Shown: positions 8,938 through 16,898, counted from the first letter of the stretch. The stretch: 19,015 nucleotides of DNA from Clostridia bacterium (GCA_022792975.1 JAAWCC010000089.1:1-19015); one strand, 5' to 3'. A program made the numbers and translations. Notes: generated by a model from the letters alone, not told the origin.

Positions 8938-9873
8938 TAATCTCTAAGTCCCTTCCCTGTTAATTCTAAGAATACATCATTTAATGTTGGTCTTTCTGAG
9001 AAAATTTTGTTATATGTTATTCCCTCATTTTTTAGATAATCCATTAATTCAACTAGATTATTTTTGCCTTTTTTATATATGACAAGTAAAATATTCCCTT
9101 CATATGATATTTCCTCAACATTATCAAGCTTTTTTATATTTGATATATAATTTTCACTTAAATTCATAACTTCCACTGTAATCTTTTCCTCAATATTTGC
9201 CATTTTCTTTAAATCATCGCTGGTTCCACTTGCAATTATCCTTCCTTTGTCTAAGATTATTATTCTGTCGCAAAGTATTTCTACTTCCTCCATATAATGC
9301 GTTGTATAAATTATAGTAGCACCTTTATCTCTTAGTGTCTTAATTCCGTCTAAAATGTTATTTCTACTTTGTGGATCAACTGCAACTGTTGGCTCATCTA
9401 AGAATATTAGTTTAGGTTTATGTGCAATTCCACAAGCAATATTTAATCTTCTTAAAAGACCTCCTGATAATTGCTTTGGATAATACCTTTTAAATTCTTC
9501 TAAACCAACTAATTTAATTGCATCCTCTATATAATCCCTTCTTTTATTTTTATCCTTAATATATAATCCACAAAAATAATCTATATTATCATATACATTC
9601 AGCTCTTCAAATACCGCTACTTCTTGAAATATCACTCCAATATCCTTTTTTATGTCATAAGCATCAGGAGTCATTTTTTTACCAAATATTCTAATTTCTC
9701 CTTCGTTAAATTTTAATAATGACAATATACAATTTATAGTAGTAGTCTTTCCGGCTACCATTTGGTCCAAGCAATCCGATTATTTCTCCTTGTTTAACCT
9801 CAAAAGACAAATCATCTACTGCTTTTATTTTCTTATATTCTTTAGTCAAATTCTTAACCTCTACAACACACAT
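8937..9873 (-). CDS. ABC exporter ATPase (DrrA-like) with one CGG +1 frameshift
   Basis: 311 aa nucleotide-binding subunit of the drug-exporter-like operon. Walker A is GPNGSGKTTTIN near residues 36-46, but only if the C of CGG at 9751-9753 is skipped (residue 41, the Gly just before Lys). The Q-loop is VIFQEVAVF, the signature LSGGLLRRLNIA, Walker B KLIFLDEPT and the switch His in IIYTTHYMEE. The ATG (9871-9873) shares its bases with the TAA of the TetR gene (TAATG), and GGAGGAGAAGG lies just upstream. An in-frame fusion with TetR appears only if the CGG at 9898-9900 is read as an ordinary codon. Confidence 0.92.
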
Positions 9874-10443
9874 TAATCCTTCTCCTCCTTTATATATCCG
9901 TTTTAGCATTTCTCTAACTGTATTTTCCAATAATTCCTCAATCTCCTCCTCTGTAAGTTTTATTGTATTTGTTGCAACCAAACACGCTATTCCGTGTGTA
10001 AATATCCAAACCTTTACATGAAACTTCTTTTGCTTTTGATATGAAAAATTTGTGAATTTTCGTCCAAGCTCAATTATATTATTCCCTTTATTATCCCCTA
10101 AAATAAACTCCTCTGCACTCAAATCTGTTTTTTGCATAAAAATGATTTTAAAAAAGTTTGGATAATCCTTTGCAAATCTTATATATGAAAGACCTGACTT
10201 TTTATATGCATTTTCTTCATTTAATCCAATTTTCATATAATCCAAATATTTTTCATATATTTTTTCATACACCACCCCCTTCAGCTCCTCCATACTAGAA
10301 AAATTATGAAATATTGGTTGCACAGAGCACCCCATCTCCTTAGCAATCCTTCTTGCATTAACACCATCAAAGCCCTCATTGTTCACTATCTCATATGCTA
10401 TATCTATTATACTTTCTCTTTGAAATTTCTTTACTGGCGGCAT
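9873..10443 (-). CDS. TetR-family regulator with one CGG +1 frameshift near its C-terminus
   Basis: 189 aa. The N-terminal helix-turn-helix region is SIIDIAYEIVNNEGFDGVNARRIAKEMGCSVQPIF (about residues 10-44); the rest is a helical ligand-binding domain. Start ATG follows AAGGAG with 7 bases spacing. The direct frame has no stop and runs into the ATPase gene; skipping the C of CGG at 9898-9900 (residue 182) gives the end MLKGYIKEEKD and a TAA that overlaps the ATPase ATG. It probably represses its own exporter operon through the repeats at 10467-10500. The ligand is unknown. Confidence 0.9.
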
Positions 10444-10466
10444 TTTATCACTCCTTACATTTTTAC

Positions 10467-10504
10467 ATATCATTTGTTATATATCATTTGTTATCAAATG
10501 TCAA
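10467..10504 (-). promoter_or_regulatory. tetR promoter with candidate TetR operator
   Basis: TTGACA (10499-10504), 17 bases, TATAAC (10476-10481), reading toward tetR. A dyad, CATTTG-4 bases-CAAATG (10485-10500), fills most of the spacer and overlaps the -35 box. Two perfect tandem copies of ATATCATTTGTTAT sit at 10467-10480 and 10481-10494. A dyad between -35 and -10 is where TetR-family repressors usually bind; binding itself is inferred. The -35 box is the end of a REP repeat. Confidence 0.65.
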
Positions 10505-10527
10505 TGGGGCCGGGGCATTTTGACACA
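10499..10527. repeat. REP-like GC-rich repeat, left copy of an inverted pair
   Basis: Starts TGTCAATGGGGCCGGGGCAT and ends TTTTGACACA. It is an exact inverted repeat of 10593-10621. The element has imperfect dyad symmetry (TGTCA ... TGACA ends, G/C core) and stands out from the AT-rich surroundings. Related copies occur at 12973, 13970, 15112 and 17999. Confidence 0.85.
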
Positions 10528-10592
10528 GAAACTTCAAAAGATTTATTTTAAAAAAGTTCCATGCTTATAAATTTAGTAAATTATTTTTTTAT

Positions 10593-10621
10593 TGTGTCAA
10601 AATGCCCCGGCCCCATTGACA
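10593..10621. repeat. REP-like GC-rich repeat, right copy of an inverted pair
   Basis: Exact reverse complement of 10499-10527, separated from it by 65 bases of AT-rich sequence in which I see no gene. The pair could fold into one long hairpin, as in BIME structures of other bacteria. Its outer end, TTGACA, is used as the -35 box of the GGDEF/EAL gene. Confidence 0.85.
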
Positions 10622-10645
10622 TTTTTTTTGAAAACATTATATAAT
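10616..10645 (+). promoter_or_regulatory. Promoter of the GGDEF/EAL gene
   Basis: TTGACA (10616-10621), 18 bases, TATAAT (10640-10645): both boxes are perfect. The expected start near 10652 leaves about 40 bases of leader before the coding start. The -35 box is the terminal TTGACA of the REP repeat 10593-10621. Confidence 0.65.
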
Positions 10646-10693
10646 AAAGTCGAAATAGTATAATTTTCTGTGCTATAAATTTGAAAGGAAAAT

Positions 10694-12970
10694 TTGCAGT
10701 TTATTATGGGTATTAGAGTAAAAAAGAAGTTAAAAAATAAGTATACACAATATAGGGCTATTAGATTAAATTTCATTTCTATATTTACAATATTTGTGTT
10801 AGTAAGTGTTCTATCACTTGCATATATATCGCATGTTAAAAAATTAATTCATGAGAATGTTTATCAAAATGTTAAGGAGCTTAGTGAACAAACAGCAGCA
10901 CAGCTAAATTTGGCAATTAGTGATCAAAAACATATTATTAATTTGATTGTAGACTATGTAAATGATGGTCATTTAAAAACAGAAGAAGAAATTTTTGATA
11001 GTTTTAAAAATGAGTTGAATAATTATCATTTTACAAGATTAGTTATATTAGATAAACAAGGAAACGGAAAAACGAGTGATGGCTTTTTAGTTGAAAATTA
11101 TCCTAATATTGAAGAATTTTTCTCAGAAGAGGATGTTTATTTGTCTGAGAATAGGCCCAGTACAGTATCAGATAATCAAGTAAATATATACTCTAAGTCT
11201 ATTTCTCTCAATGGCAAGAAAAAAGTTCTTATGGCAACTATTAACACTTCTGATTATAAAGAGCTTCTATTAAGAAGATTATTTGGAAAGGGTGGTACTT
11301 ACCTAATAAATAGTGATGGTACTGTATTAATCGATTCTTTTGGTAATATAAAAGATAGTAATGCTAATTTATATGAATATATAAAAAATAGTTACAACCT
11401 AACAGATGAAACACAGCTTAGAAAAATAGATAATATGGCAATTGCAATAAAGGATAATAAAGAAGATACTATTGATATTGATATTCATGGAGAGACCTAC
11501 TATATACATTTTGAAAGAGTGGAAATTAACGATTGGTATGTAATAACAACTGCATCTGATACTACCATCGCAAAGGAGCTTATAAATCTAGTAACTTTAA
11601 CAGCGGTATTTTGCTTAGGTGTTGCATTTGTTATTACAAGTATTGCAATCTATATTAATATTTCAAATCAAAGGAAAAACCAAAAATTATATAAGGTTGC
11701 ATATATAGACCCTGTTACTCTGCTTGGAAATGAATATTATTTTAGAGGAAATGGCTCACTCTATTTAGAAAGACAGTCTACAAAGAATAAATATTTGATA
11801 ACAATAGATATAAATAAATTTAAAGCACTGAATAATATACATGGATATGGTTTTTGTAATGAATTACTAAAGGCTTTAGGTCAAAAGTTAACAAATCTAT
11901 TACCAGCAGATAATATTACTTGTAGAATTTCTAATGATATATTTGCTAGCCTTTTTAGTTATGACGACAATATTGATGAGCTTCTTACTTACATATTTAC
12001 TGAAGCTTCTAAATTACAAGTGAATGGCCTTGACATATATATAAATTTATCGATTGGAGCATATAATATTCTACCAAATGAAGTAGATATTAATAGGATG
12101 CTAGATAAGGCATATCTTGCACGTACTCAAATAAAAGGGCTATATAGTAGTAGTTATTATTTGTTTGATGAAAAACTAGAAAGTAAGCTTATAGAAGAAC
12201 AGAAAATAGAAGCTAGTATGTATGAAGCGTTAGAAAAGCATGAATTTAAAGTGTTTTACCAACCAAAAACTTATACAAAGAATGAAAAATTATATGGTGC
12301 AGAAGCACTCGTTAGGTGGTATAAAAATGGCAAGCTTATACCTCCAGATACATTTATTCCACTATTTGAGAAAAATAAATTTATAACAAAACTAGATATA
12401 TACATCTTTGAACAAGTTTGCAAGGATTTATCAGAATGGAAAAATAAATTTGGTGTAATACCAAATATTTCTATAAATGTGTCAAAAGAGCAATTTTCAG
12501 ATGAAGACTTTATAGATAAATACGTTGAAATTTGCTCCAAATATAATCTAAATCCAAGTGAGATAGACTTAGAAATCACAGAAAGTGCCACAATAGACCC
12601 AAATATGAACTTACTTAAAATTATAAATAAAATAAAAGAAAAAGGATTTGTCATTTCTATCGACGATTTTGGTACAGGATATTCTTCACTTAGTATGTTA
12701 CAAAATTTGCCAGTTGATATAATAAAAATCGATAAAGTTTTCGTAGATAAAGCAGACTTATCAAGTAATAAAAATATTATAAATTACATAGTATTAATGT
12801 CAAAACATCTAGGATCAGAAACAATAATAGAGGGTGTAGAAACAAAAGAACAAGTAGAATTTATCAAAAAAATAGGCGGAGATATTATTCAAGGCTACTA
12901 CTACTCAAAGCCTATCACAAAAGAAGAATTTGAAGAATACGTAAAAAAAGACGGCACATTTTGGAACTAA
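10694..12970 (+). CDS. Membrane c-di-GMP protein: dCache-like sensor, degenerate GGDEF, intact EAL
   Basis: 758 aa. A first membrane segment (residues about 26-46), an extracytoplasmic sensor domain of about 240 residues resembling dCache, a second membrane segment (LVTLTAVFCLGVAFVITSIAIYI, about 298-320), then GGDEF and EAL domains. The GGDEF signature position reads RISNDIFASL, so cyclase activity is unlikely. The EAL domain keeps AEALVRW, the Asn of SINVS, EITES, DDFGTGYSS, the Lys of IIKIDKVFV, EGVET and QGYYYSKP, so it should hydrolyse c-di-GMP. The TTG at 10694 sits 4 bases after AAAGGA; an ATG at 10706 is the alternative. This is the only plus-strand gene; despite 758 codons it has no in-frame CGG. 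Confidence 0.9.
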   Translation: MQFIMGIRVKKKLKNKYTQYRAIRLNFISIFTIFVLVSVLSLAYISHVKKLIHENVYQNVKELSEQTAAQLNLAISDQKHIINLIVDYVNDGHLKTEEEIFDSFKNELNNYHFTRLVILDKQGNGKTSDGFLVENYPNIEEFFSEEDVYLSENRPSTVSDNQVNIYSKSISLNGKKKVLMATINTSDYKELLLRRLFGKGGTYLINSDGTVLIDSFGNIKDSNANLYEYIKNSYNLTDETQLRKIDNMAIAIKDNKEDTIDIDIHGETYYIHFERVEINDWYVITTASDTTIAKELINLVTLTAVFCLGVAFVITSIAIYINISNQRKNQKLYKVAYIDPVTLLGNEYYFRGNGSLYLERQSTKNKYLITIDINKFKALNNIHGYGFCNELLKALGQKLTNLLPADNITCRISNDIFASLFSYDDNIDELLTYIFTEASKLQVNGLDIYINLSIGAYNILPNEVDINRMLDKAYLARTQIKGLYSSSYYLFDEKLESKLIEEQKIEASMYEALEKHEFKVFYQPKTYTKNEKLYGAEALVRWYKNGKLIPPDTFIPLFEKNKFITKLDIYIFEQVCKDLSEWKNKFGVIPNISINVSKEQFSDEDFIDKYVEICSKYNLNPSEIDLEITESATIDPNMNLLKIINKIKEKGFVISIDDFGTGYSSLSMLQNLPVDIIKIDKVFVDKADLSSNKNIINYIVLMSKHLGSETIIEGVETKEQVEFIKKIGGDIIQGYYYSKPITKEEFEEYVKKDGTFWN

Positions 12971-12972
12971 TA

Positions 12973-12999
12973 TGTCAGAGGGGACGGGGCATTTTGACA
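12973..12999. repeat. REP-like repeat flanking the RAYT gene, left
   Basis: Begins TGTCAGAGGGGACGGGGCAT and ends TTTTGACA, two bases after the GGDEF/EAL stop codon. 26 bases (12974-12999) are the exact reverse complement of 13970-13995, so the transposase gene lies between inverted copies. Confidence 0.85.
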
Positions 13000-13053
13000 T
13001 ACTCTTTGGTTTACAAATTGGGATAAAATCAAATTAAATTCTTTGATTTTACT

Positions 13054-13093
13054 AAATAAAGTGTATAAGTTTTGAAGCTTATACACTTTATTT
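13054..13093. terminator. Bidirectional terminator between the GGDEF/EAL and RAYT genes
   Basis: A perfect 16-bp stem, arms 13054-13069 and 13078-13093 (AAATAAAGTGTATAAG and its complement), with an 8-base loop. Arm ends are A/T runs on both strands, so it can end transcription from both converging genes. It lies 8 bases from the RAYT stop codon. Confidence 0.8.
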
Positions 13094-13100
13094 TACAATA

Positions 13101-13796
13101 TTATATTTTTATTGTTTTATACAGTCTTCTTATCTTTTCTCTACTAATATCAATTTCCTTCGCTATTTTTCTAAGGGAAATATTATTTTCATCCTTTAAT
13201 AGTATTAACAACTTTTTTAATTGGTTTTTATCTTTTTTTAAGCTCTCAAGTGATATATTATTTTCTTCTAAAAAGCTTTTTACTGCATTTTTGCACTTTT
13301 CTAAATTATCCTCTTCCGCATCTAAAAATACATATCTACTTATTTGCTTCTCATTAATCATTTTATAGTTTGAATATAAATATTCCTCTGCCCTCTCACA
13401 TATTCCTGCTTTTACTGGATTATTATAGATATATTTCATACAACTGTATAATTGCTTATTGTCATATATCCCTTCTGCTTTATATCTATCTCTAAATACA
13501 TAACCCACCCTATCATATTTCCTATTATAATAACTAGCATATTTAGTATTAAGTCGTAGCATATATTTACTCAATTCCTCTATTTTCTCAGTTTTTAATA
13601 GCATATGAGCATGATTACTCATTATACAATATGCAATTATCTTCACCTCTTGTGTTTGTGTCAATTTATACATCGCTTTTATATAATACTTTATATCTTC
13701 TGATTGATTAAATATATAACTTTTATTAATTCCTTGTGTCATTACATGAAAAAATATTGTTTTTGAATAAACTCTTGGACGTCTTGGCATAATCAT
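13101..13796 (-). CDS. REP-associated tyrosine transposase (Y1/HUH family)
   Basis: 231 aa. The protein starts MIMPRRPRVYSKTIFFHVMTQ, keeps the two-histidine HUH metal motif SNHAHMLL near residue 61 and a candidate catalytic tyrosine in the region YYNRKYDRVGYVFRDRYKAE (about 89-108), followed by YIYNNPVKAGI, all typical of RAYT proteins that nick single-stranded REP hairpins. The C-terminus adds a helix-turn-helix-like stretch (ISLRKIAKEIDISREKIRRLY). AAGGAG lies 4 bases before the ATG at 13796 and 10 before the next ATG at 13790; either could start. The gene looks intact and has no in-frame CGG. The REP copies in this window are the probable substrates. Confidence 0.9.
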   Translation of the reverse strand: MIMPRRPRVYSKTIFFHVMTQGINKSYIFNQSEDIKYYIKAMYKLTQTQEVKIIAYCIMSNHAHMLLKTEKIEELSKYMLRLNTKYASYYNRKYDRVGYVFRDRYKAEGIYDNKQLYSCMKYIYNNPVKAGICERAEEYLYSNYKMINEKQISRYVFLDAEEDNLEKCKNAVKSFLEENNISLESLKKDKNQLKKLLILLKDENNISLRKIAKEIDISREKIRRLYKTIKI

Positions 13797-13865
13797 CGCT
13801 CTCCTTAGAATAAAATACTTAGAACAAATATGATAAAATATTTTATTGATAACAAATTTTAATTA

Positions 13866-13894
13866 AGTATAACACATATTTCAGAACTTTTCAC
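13866..13894 (-). promoter_or_regulatory. Promoter of the RAYT gene
   Basis: GTGAAA (13889-13894), 17 bases, TATACT (13866-13871) preceded by TG at the extended -10 position. The -35 box is weak, matching four of six bases. It leaves a leader of about 65 bases in which I see no gene. Confidence 0.5.
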
Positions 13895-13969
13895 TATATT
13901 TCGCAAAAAAAGGTAAATTTTTGAAATTTATCTTTTTTAAACCTCAAAAACTCACCTCATTTATTTTTG

Positions 13970-13995
13970 TGTCAAAATGCCCCGTCCCCTCTGAC
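13970..13995. repeat. REP-like repeat flanking the RAYT gene, right
   Basis: TGTCAAAATGCCCCGTCCCC then TCTGAC; exact reverse complement of 12974-12999. It also cuts off the reading frame of the response-regulator remnant at 13996-14127. Confidence 0.85.
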
Positions 13996-14127
13996 TTTGT
14001 CTGTATTTATCTTTAAAATCGCTTCTAATGGATTCTGAAAGTTCTCTAATATCTCTTTATTCTCGAGTAATTATTTTAATTCTATGGCTAATAATTTATC
14101 TTTTTCTATTATTAAAATCTTTTTCAT
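13996..14127 (-). pseudogene. Remnant of a response-regulator receiver domain
   Basis: A short frame with RBS GGGGAGAAGCT and ATG at 14125-14127 reads MKKILIIEKDKLLAIELK, stop TAA (14071-14073), then in the same frame LLENKEILENFQNPLEAIL and runs into the REP repeat. The start resembles the first strand and helix of a receiver domain (MKKILIIEDD...), but only about 45 codons survive and the phospho-acceptor Asp region is missing. It may be a decayed gene cut by REP insertion; a short expressed peptide cannot be excluded. This break is a stop codon and not a CGG site. Confidence 0.4.
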
Positions 14128-14158
14128 AGCTTCTCCCCATTAGAATATTTTTAATTAT

Positions 14159-15000
14159 CTAAATATCATTTAATTTTGTTTCTATTGGCAATTTTTCATC
14201 TTTATCTATCTTGAATTCTATCTCTCTTTCATTCCAGTAAAATCTATATCTTCCGTTCTAGTAATGGTCCATACTTTTGCCTTATGTCAAAAGTTAAAAT
14301 TAAAGTTTTATCCTCTGGATTCACTTCTAAGTTTTTTTCTTCATATATTATGCTTGATAATATATGTAAGTCTTCCCACTCAAAGCTTGGATTTTCTGGT
14401 CCGTAAATATCCTGAGCTTGAATTCTCTGTATCTCCTCCTATAACTCTACTTGGGTCAAAAGTAGGCTCAACATAGTTATCATTTTTCTTAAGTATTTTA
14501 AATTGGTCAGAATATTCATATGGTAATTCATTTGTGTCTTTTACTTTGATTACTACTTTTTCTTTTGTAAATTCCTCTACCTCAATTTCTACATTCTCTT
14601 TAGAACTATAACAATATTGTAAAGCACCTTTCGATATTTCTTTTCCACTCTCGTCATTTAATATCTTTATCTTACCTACATTAGCTATTCCTCCAGGATA
14701 ACTCGCATTTATCATTCCATCAAAATAAATTTCTATTTCTTGTCCTTTTTTAAATCCAATATTACCATTTTTTCCAAAACTAACAGAGCATAGTCCTTCC
14801 TCTTCTAGTTCTGCAAACAATGAGCTCTCATTTACCTTTACTACCACTGCTTTTGTCTTACAAGACATCTTTTCTACTTCTTTTATAGGATTTACATCTT
14901 GGTTACCTGTTATTACCATCCAGATTAGTCCTGTAATGCAAGCAAACATGATTACTATTATAACTATAAGTGAAGTTTTTCCTTTTTTATCTTCCTTCAT
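14159..15000 (-). CDS. Membrane-anchored Ig-like domain protein, joined through two CGG +1 frameshift sites
   Basis: 279 aa after skipping the C at 14401-14403 (residue 200) and 14253-14255 (residue 249). Residues 10-31 are a membrane anchor (SLIVIIVIMFACITGLIWMV). Residues about 45-115 resemble DUF3221-like beta domains (CKTKAVVVKVNESSLFAEL, then GQEIEIYFDGMINASYPG). The C-terminal part (VEIEVEEFTKEKVVIKVKD, PYEYSDQFKILKK, then FEWEDLHILSS and YGPLLEGRYRFYW) looks like the bacterial Ig-like domain found beside BlaR1-type proteins; the ...YG.L.EG.YRF end appears only when both shifts are taken. Family names are from memory and moderate. Read without the shifts it is a truncated 206-aa protein. 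No specific function proposed. Confidence 0.8.
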
Positions 15001-15014
15001 ACTTTCTCTTCTTA

Positions 15015-15038
15015 GTATATTTAATAGTTTAAATATAC
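15015..15038 (-). promoter_or_regulatory. Perfect dyad in the leader of the Ig-like protein gene
   Basis: GTATATTTAA, four bases, TTAAATATAC: a perfect 10-bp dyad lying between a strong Shine-Dalgarno-like AAAGGAGAG (15039-15047) and the ATG at 15000. It may be an operator, or an RNA hairpin that brings the distant ribosome site closer to the start. The nearer purine run AAGAAGAG is a weak alternative RBS. Confidence 0.4.
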
Positions 15039-15111
15039 CTCTCCTTTCATTATTTTGCTTATATAAATATATTAAGCTTTATTTAGAGACAGCATCATTT
15101 GTCTCATTTTA

Positions 15112-15138
15112 TGTCAAAATGCCCCGTCCCTATTGACA
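15112..15138. repeat. REP-like repeat
   Basis: TGTCAAAATGCCCCGTCCCT then ATTGACA. A single copy between the ABC-F stop and the Ig-like protein gene. No -10 box fits its TTGACA end here. Confidence 0.8.
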
Positions 15139-15168
15139 TATTATCATAGTTTTTATGTGTGTGCAAGG

Positions 15169-16731
15169 TTATTTTATCTTCTTTATGCAAAGTTCTTCTA
15201 TATTTATTATTCTTGCTTTTAAGTCTTTATAAAAGCCTTCTTCATGTGATACTAGTATTACTGTTCCTTTAAATTCTTTTATTGCTTTTTTTAGTTCTTC
15301 TTTTGTATCCTCATCTAAATGGTTTGTTGGCTCGTCTAGTATTAGTAAATTGCATGGCTTTAATATTAGTTTGCATAATTTTACTTTTGATTGTTCTCCT
15401 CCACTTAGAGTATTTATTTCTTGCATTACATGCTCTTTTTTTACTCCGACAATCTGCTAGGTGTTTTCTTACCTCCTTTGGACTTAAGTCTGGATATTCT
15501 CTTGATATTATATTTAGAGGTATATCTTCTGTATTTTCCCATTTTAGTTCTTGTTCATAGTATCCTATGCTTTTTATTGTATCTGAAAACCTATATTCTC
15601 CTGATATAGGTTTTATTTCTCCCATCAAAGTTTTTAGTAACGTTGATTTTCCTATTCCGTTAAATCCGTGTTATTACTATTCTTTCCTGATTTTTTATTT
15701 CAAATTTCATTTTTGGAAGTAATGAGTAATAGTACCCGTACTTCTAGATTTTTTACCTCTAAAATTACTTGTGCTGTTGTCTCTATTCCTTTAAAGCTAA
15801 AGTGAGGTTTTGATGTAAAGCTTGGTTTTTCTATTACTTCTAATTTTTCTAACTTCTTTTCTCTACTTTTTGCCATCTTTGCTGTTGATGCTCTAACTTT
15901 ATTTTTTGCGATATAGTCTTCTAGTTTTTTTATCTCCTTTTGCTGTGCTTCATAGCTTCTTATGTATTCTTCTCTTCCGTACTTCTTTTTGTTTTAAAAA
16001 GCTTGAATATTTACCTCTATATTTTTTTATTTTGTTAAATTCAATATCGCAAATACAAGTAGTGACTTTTTCTAAGAAATCAAAGTCGTGTGATACTATT
16101 ATAAAAGCTCCTTCAAACGTTATTAAATAATCTGATAACCACTCTATATGCTCCTTATCTAAAAAATTCGTTGGCTCGTCTAATACAATTACTTCTGGTG
16201 TTTGCAAAAGAAGTTTTGCAAGTATTACCTTTGCTCTTTGTCCTCCGCTTAAATTTGTCAAAAATGTATCTAAGCCCATGTTAATTATTCCGAAGTCCAC
16301 TTGCTACCTTTTTTATCCTGCTTTCTATTTCATAAAATCCGCTTTTTTCTAATTTTTCTTGATATTTTGCTGTTTTATTCATTATCTCCTCTGTATAATT
16401 TTCTGCCATTTCTATGTATAAATTATTAAGGCTTTTTTCTAAATCATATAAAGGGGTAAATGCAGTTTTTAAATATTCAAATATTGTTTGATTATCTTCT
16501 ACTATTGCATATTGATCTAAACTTCCAATAGTTACTCCATTTTGCCATTTTATTGTTCCCTTATCTGGCAAAGTTTCTTTTAATAATAACTTAATTAGGG
16601 TGCTTTTCCCTGTGCCATTTTGTCCGAACTATTCCCATATGTTCTCCCTTGTATAGTTCAAAAGTTGAATCTTTATATAACACCTTATCTGCAAATGCAT
16701 GAGATAAGTTTTCTACTTCTAATAATGCCAT
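15169..16731 (-). CDS. ABC-F ATPase (ribosome-protection type), joined through six CGG +1 frameshift sites
   Basis: 518 aa soluble twin-ATPase protein of the ABC-F family, which act on the ribosome; many give resistance to antibiotics bound in the 50S subunit. The direct frames give only scattered fragments. Skipping the C at 16624-16626 (residue 36, [12 protein letters not shown]), 16290-16292 (147), 15977-15979 (251), 15736-15738 (331), 15666-15668 (354, second Walker A region GFNGIGKST) and 15446-15448 (427, LADCGVKKEH) yields the whole protein. Signatures LSGGQRAKV and LSGGEQSKV, Walker [13 protein letters not shown] and [12 protein letters not shown], switch His in IVSHD and LVSHEE; a charged linker (about 240-310) joins the halves. 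There are no membrane segments. AGGAGGAAATAAAA precedes the ATG. The attenuator and leader peptide upstream suggest drug-induced expression. Confidence 0.93.
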
Positions 16732-16754
16732 TTTTATTTCCTCCTATTAATTAT

Positions 16755-16846
16755 AAAAAGACGAGATATGTACAGAATAACATATTCGCCTTTTGTCTTT
16801 TTCTAATTTAATCAAAAGGCTAGTTACAAATACTTTTGTAGCTAGC
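16755..16846 (-). promoter_or_regulatory. Attenuator: three overlapping hairpins ending in a terminator before the ABC-F gene
   Basis: In transcription order. Hairpin 1 (16846-16819): GCTAG/CTAGC and TACAAA/TTTGTA arms with one mismatch and a 4-base loop. Hairpin 2 (16820-16788): perfect GCCTTTTG/CAAAAGGC stem with a 17-base loop. Hairpin 3 (16790-16755): GGCGA-ATATGT with ACATAT-C-TCGTC, 8-base loop, then TTTTT, a Rho-independent terminator. Hairpin 2 shares two bases with hairpin 1 and three with hairpin 3, so neighbours compete: hairpin 2 acts as antiterminator. A further AAAAGGC (complement of 16888-16894) lies just after the leader-peptide stop and could also pair. The terminator ends about 10 bases before the ABC-F RBS. 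Confidence 0.75.
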
Positions 16847-16898
16847 TCATAAATAAAATACACTCAAAATAATCAGCATTATATTATGCCTTTTAGTT

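Noticed and set aside
9706..10473. A natural TetR-ABC ATPase fusion protein
   Set aside because: It exists only if CGG at 9898-9900 is read as a normal codon; the +1 reading gives a normal-length regulator with TAATG overlap and the ATPase has its own RBS.
12271..12654. Minus-strand open frame of 127 aa inside the EAL region
   Set aside because: Antisense to an intact EAL domain; no independent support.
15112..15138. REP end used as a -35 box for the Ig-like protein gene, as at 10499 and 10616
   Set aside because: No acceptable -10 box lies 15-19 bases downstream of its TTGACA.
385..16731. priA, ABC-F and other split genes as pseudogenes
   Set aside because: Apart from the CGG sites no stop, deletion or lost motif was seen; motifs are complete and lengths are normal.
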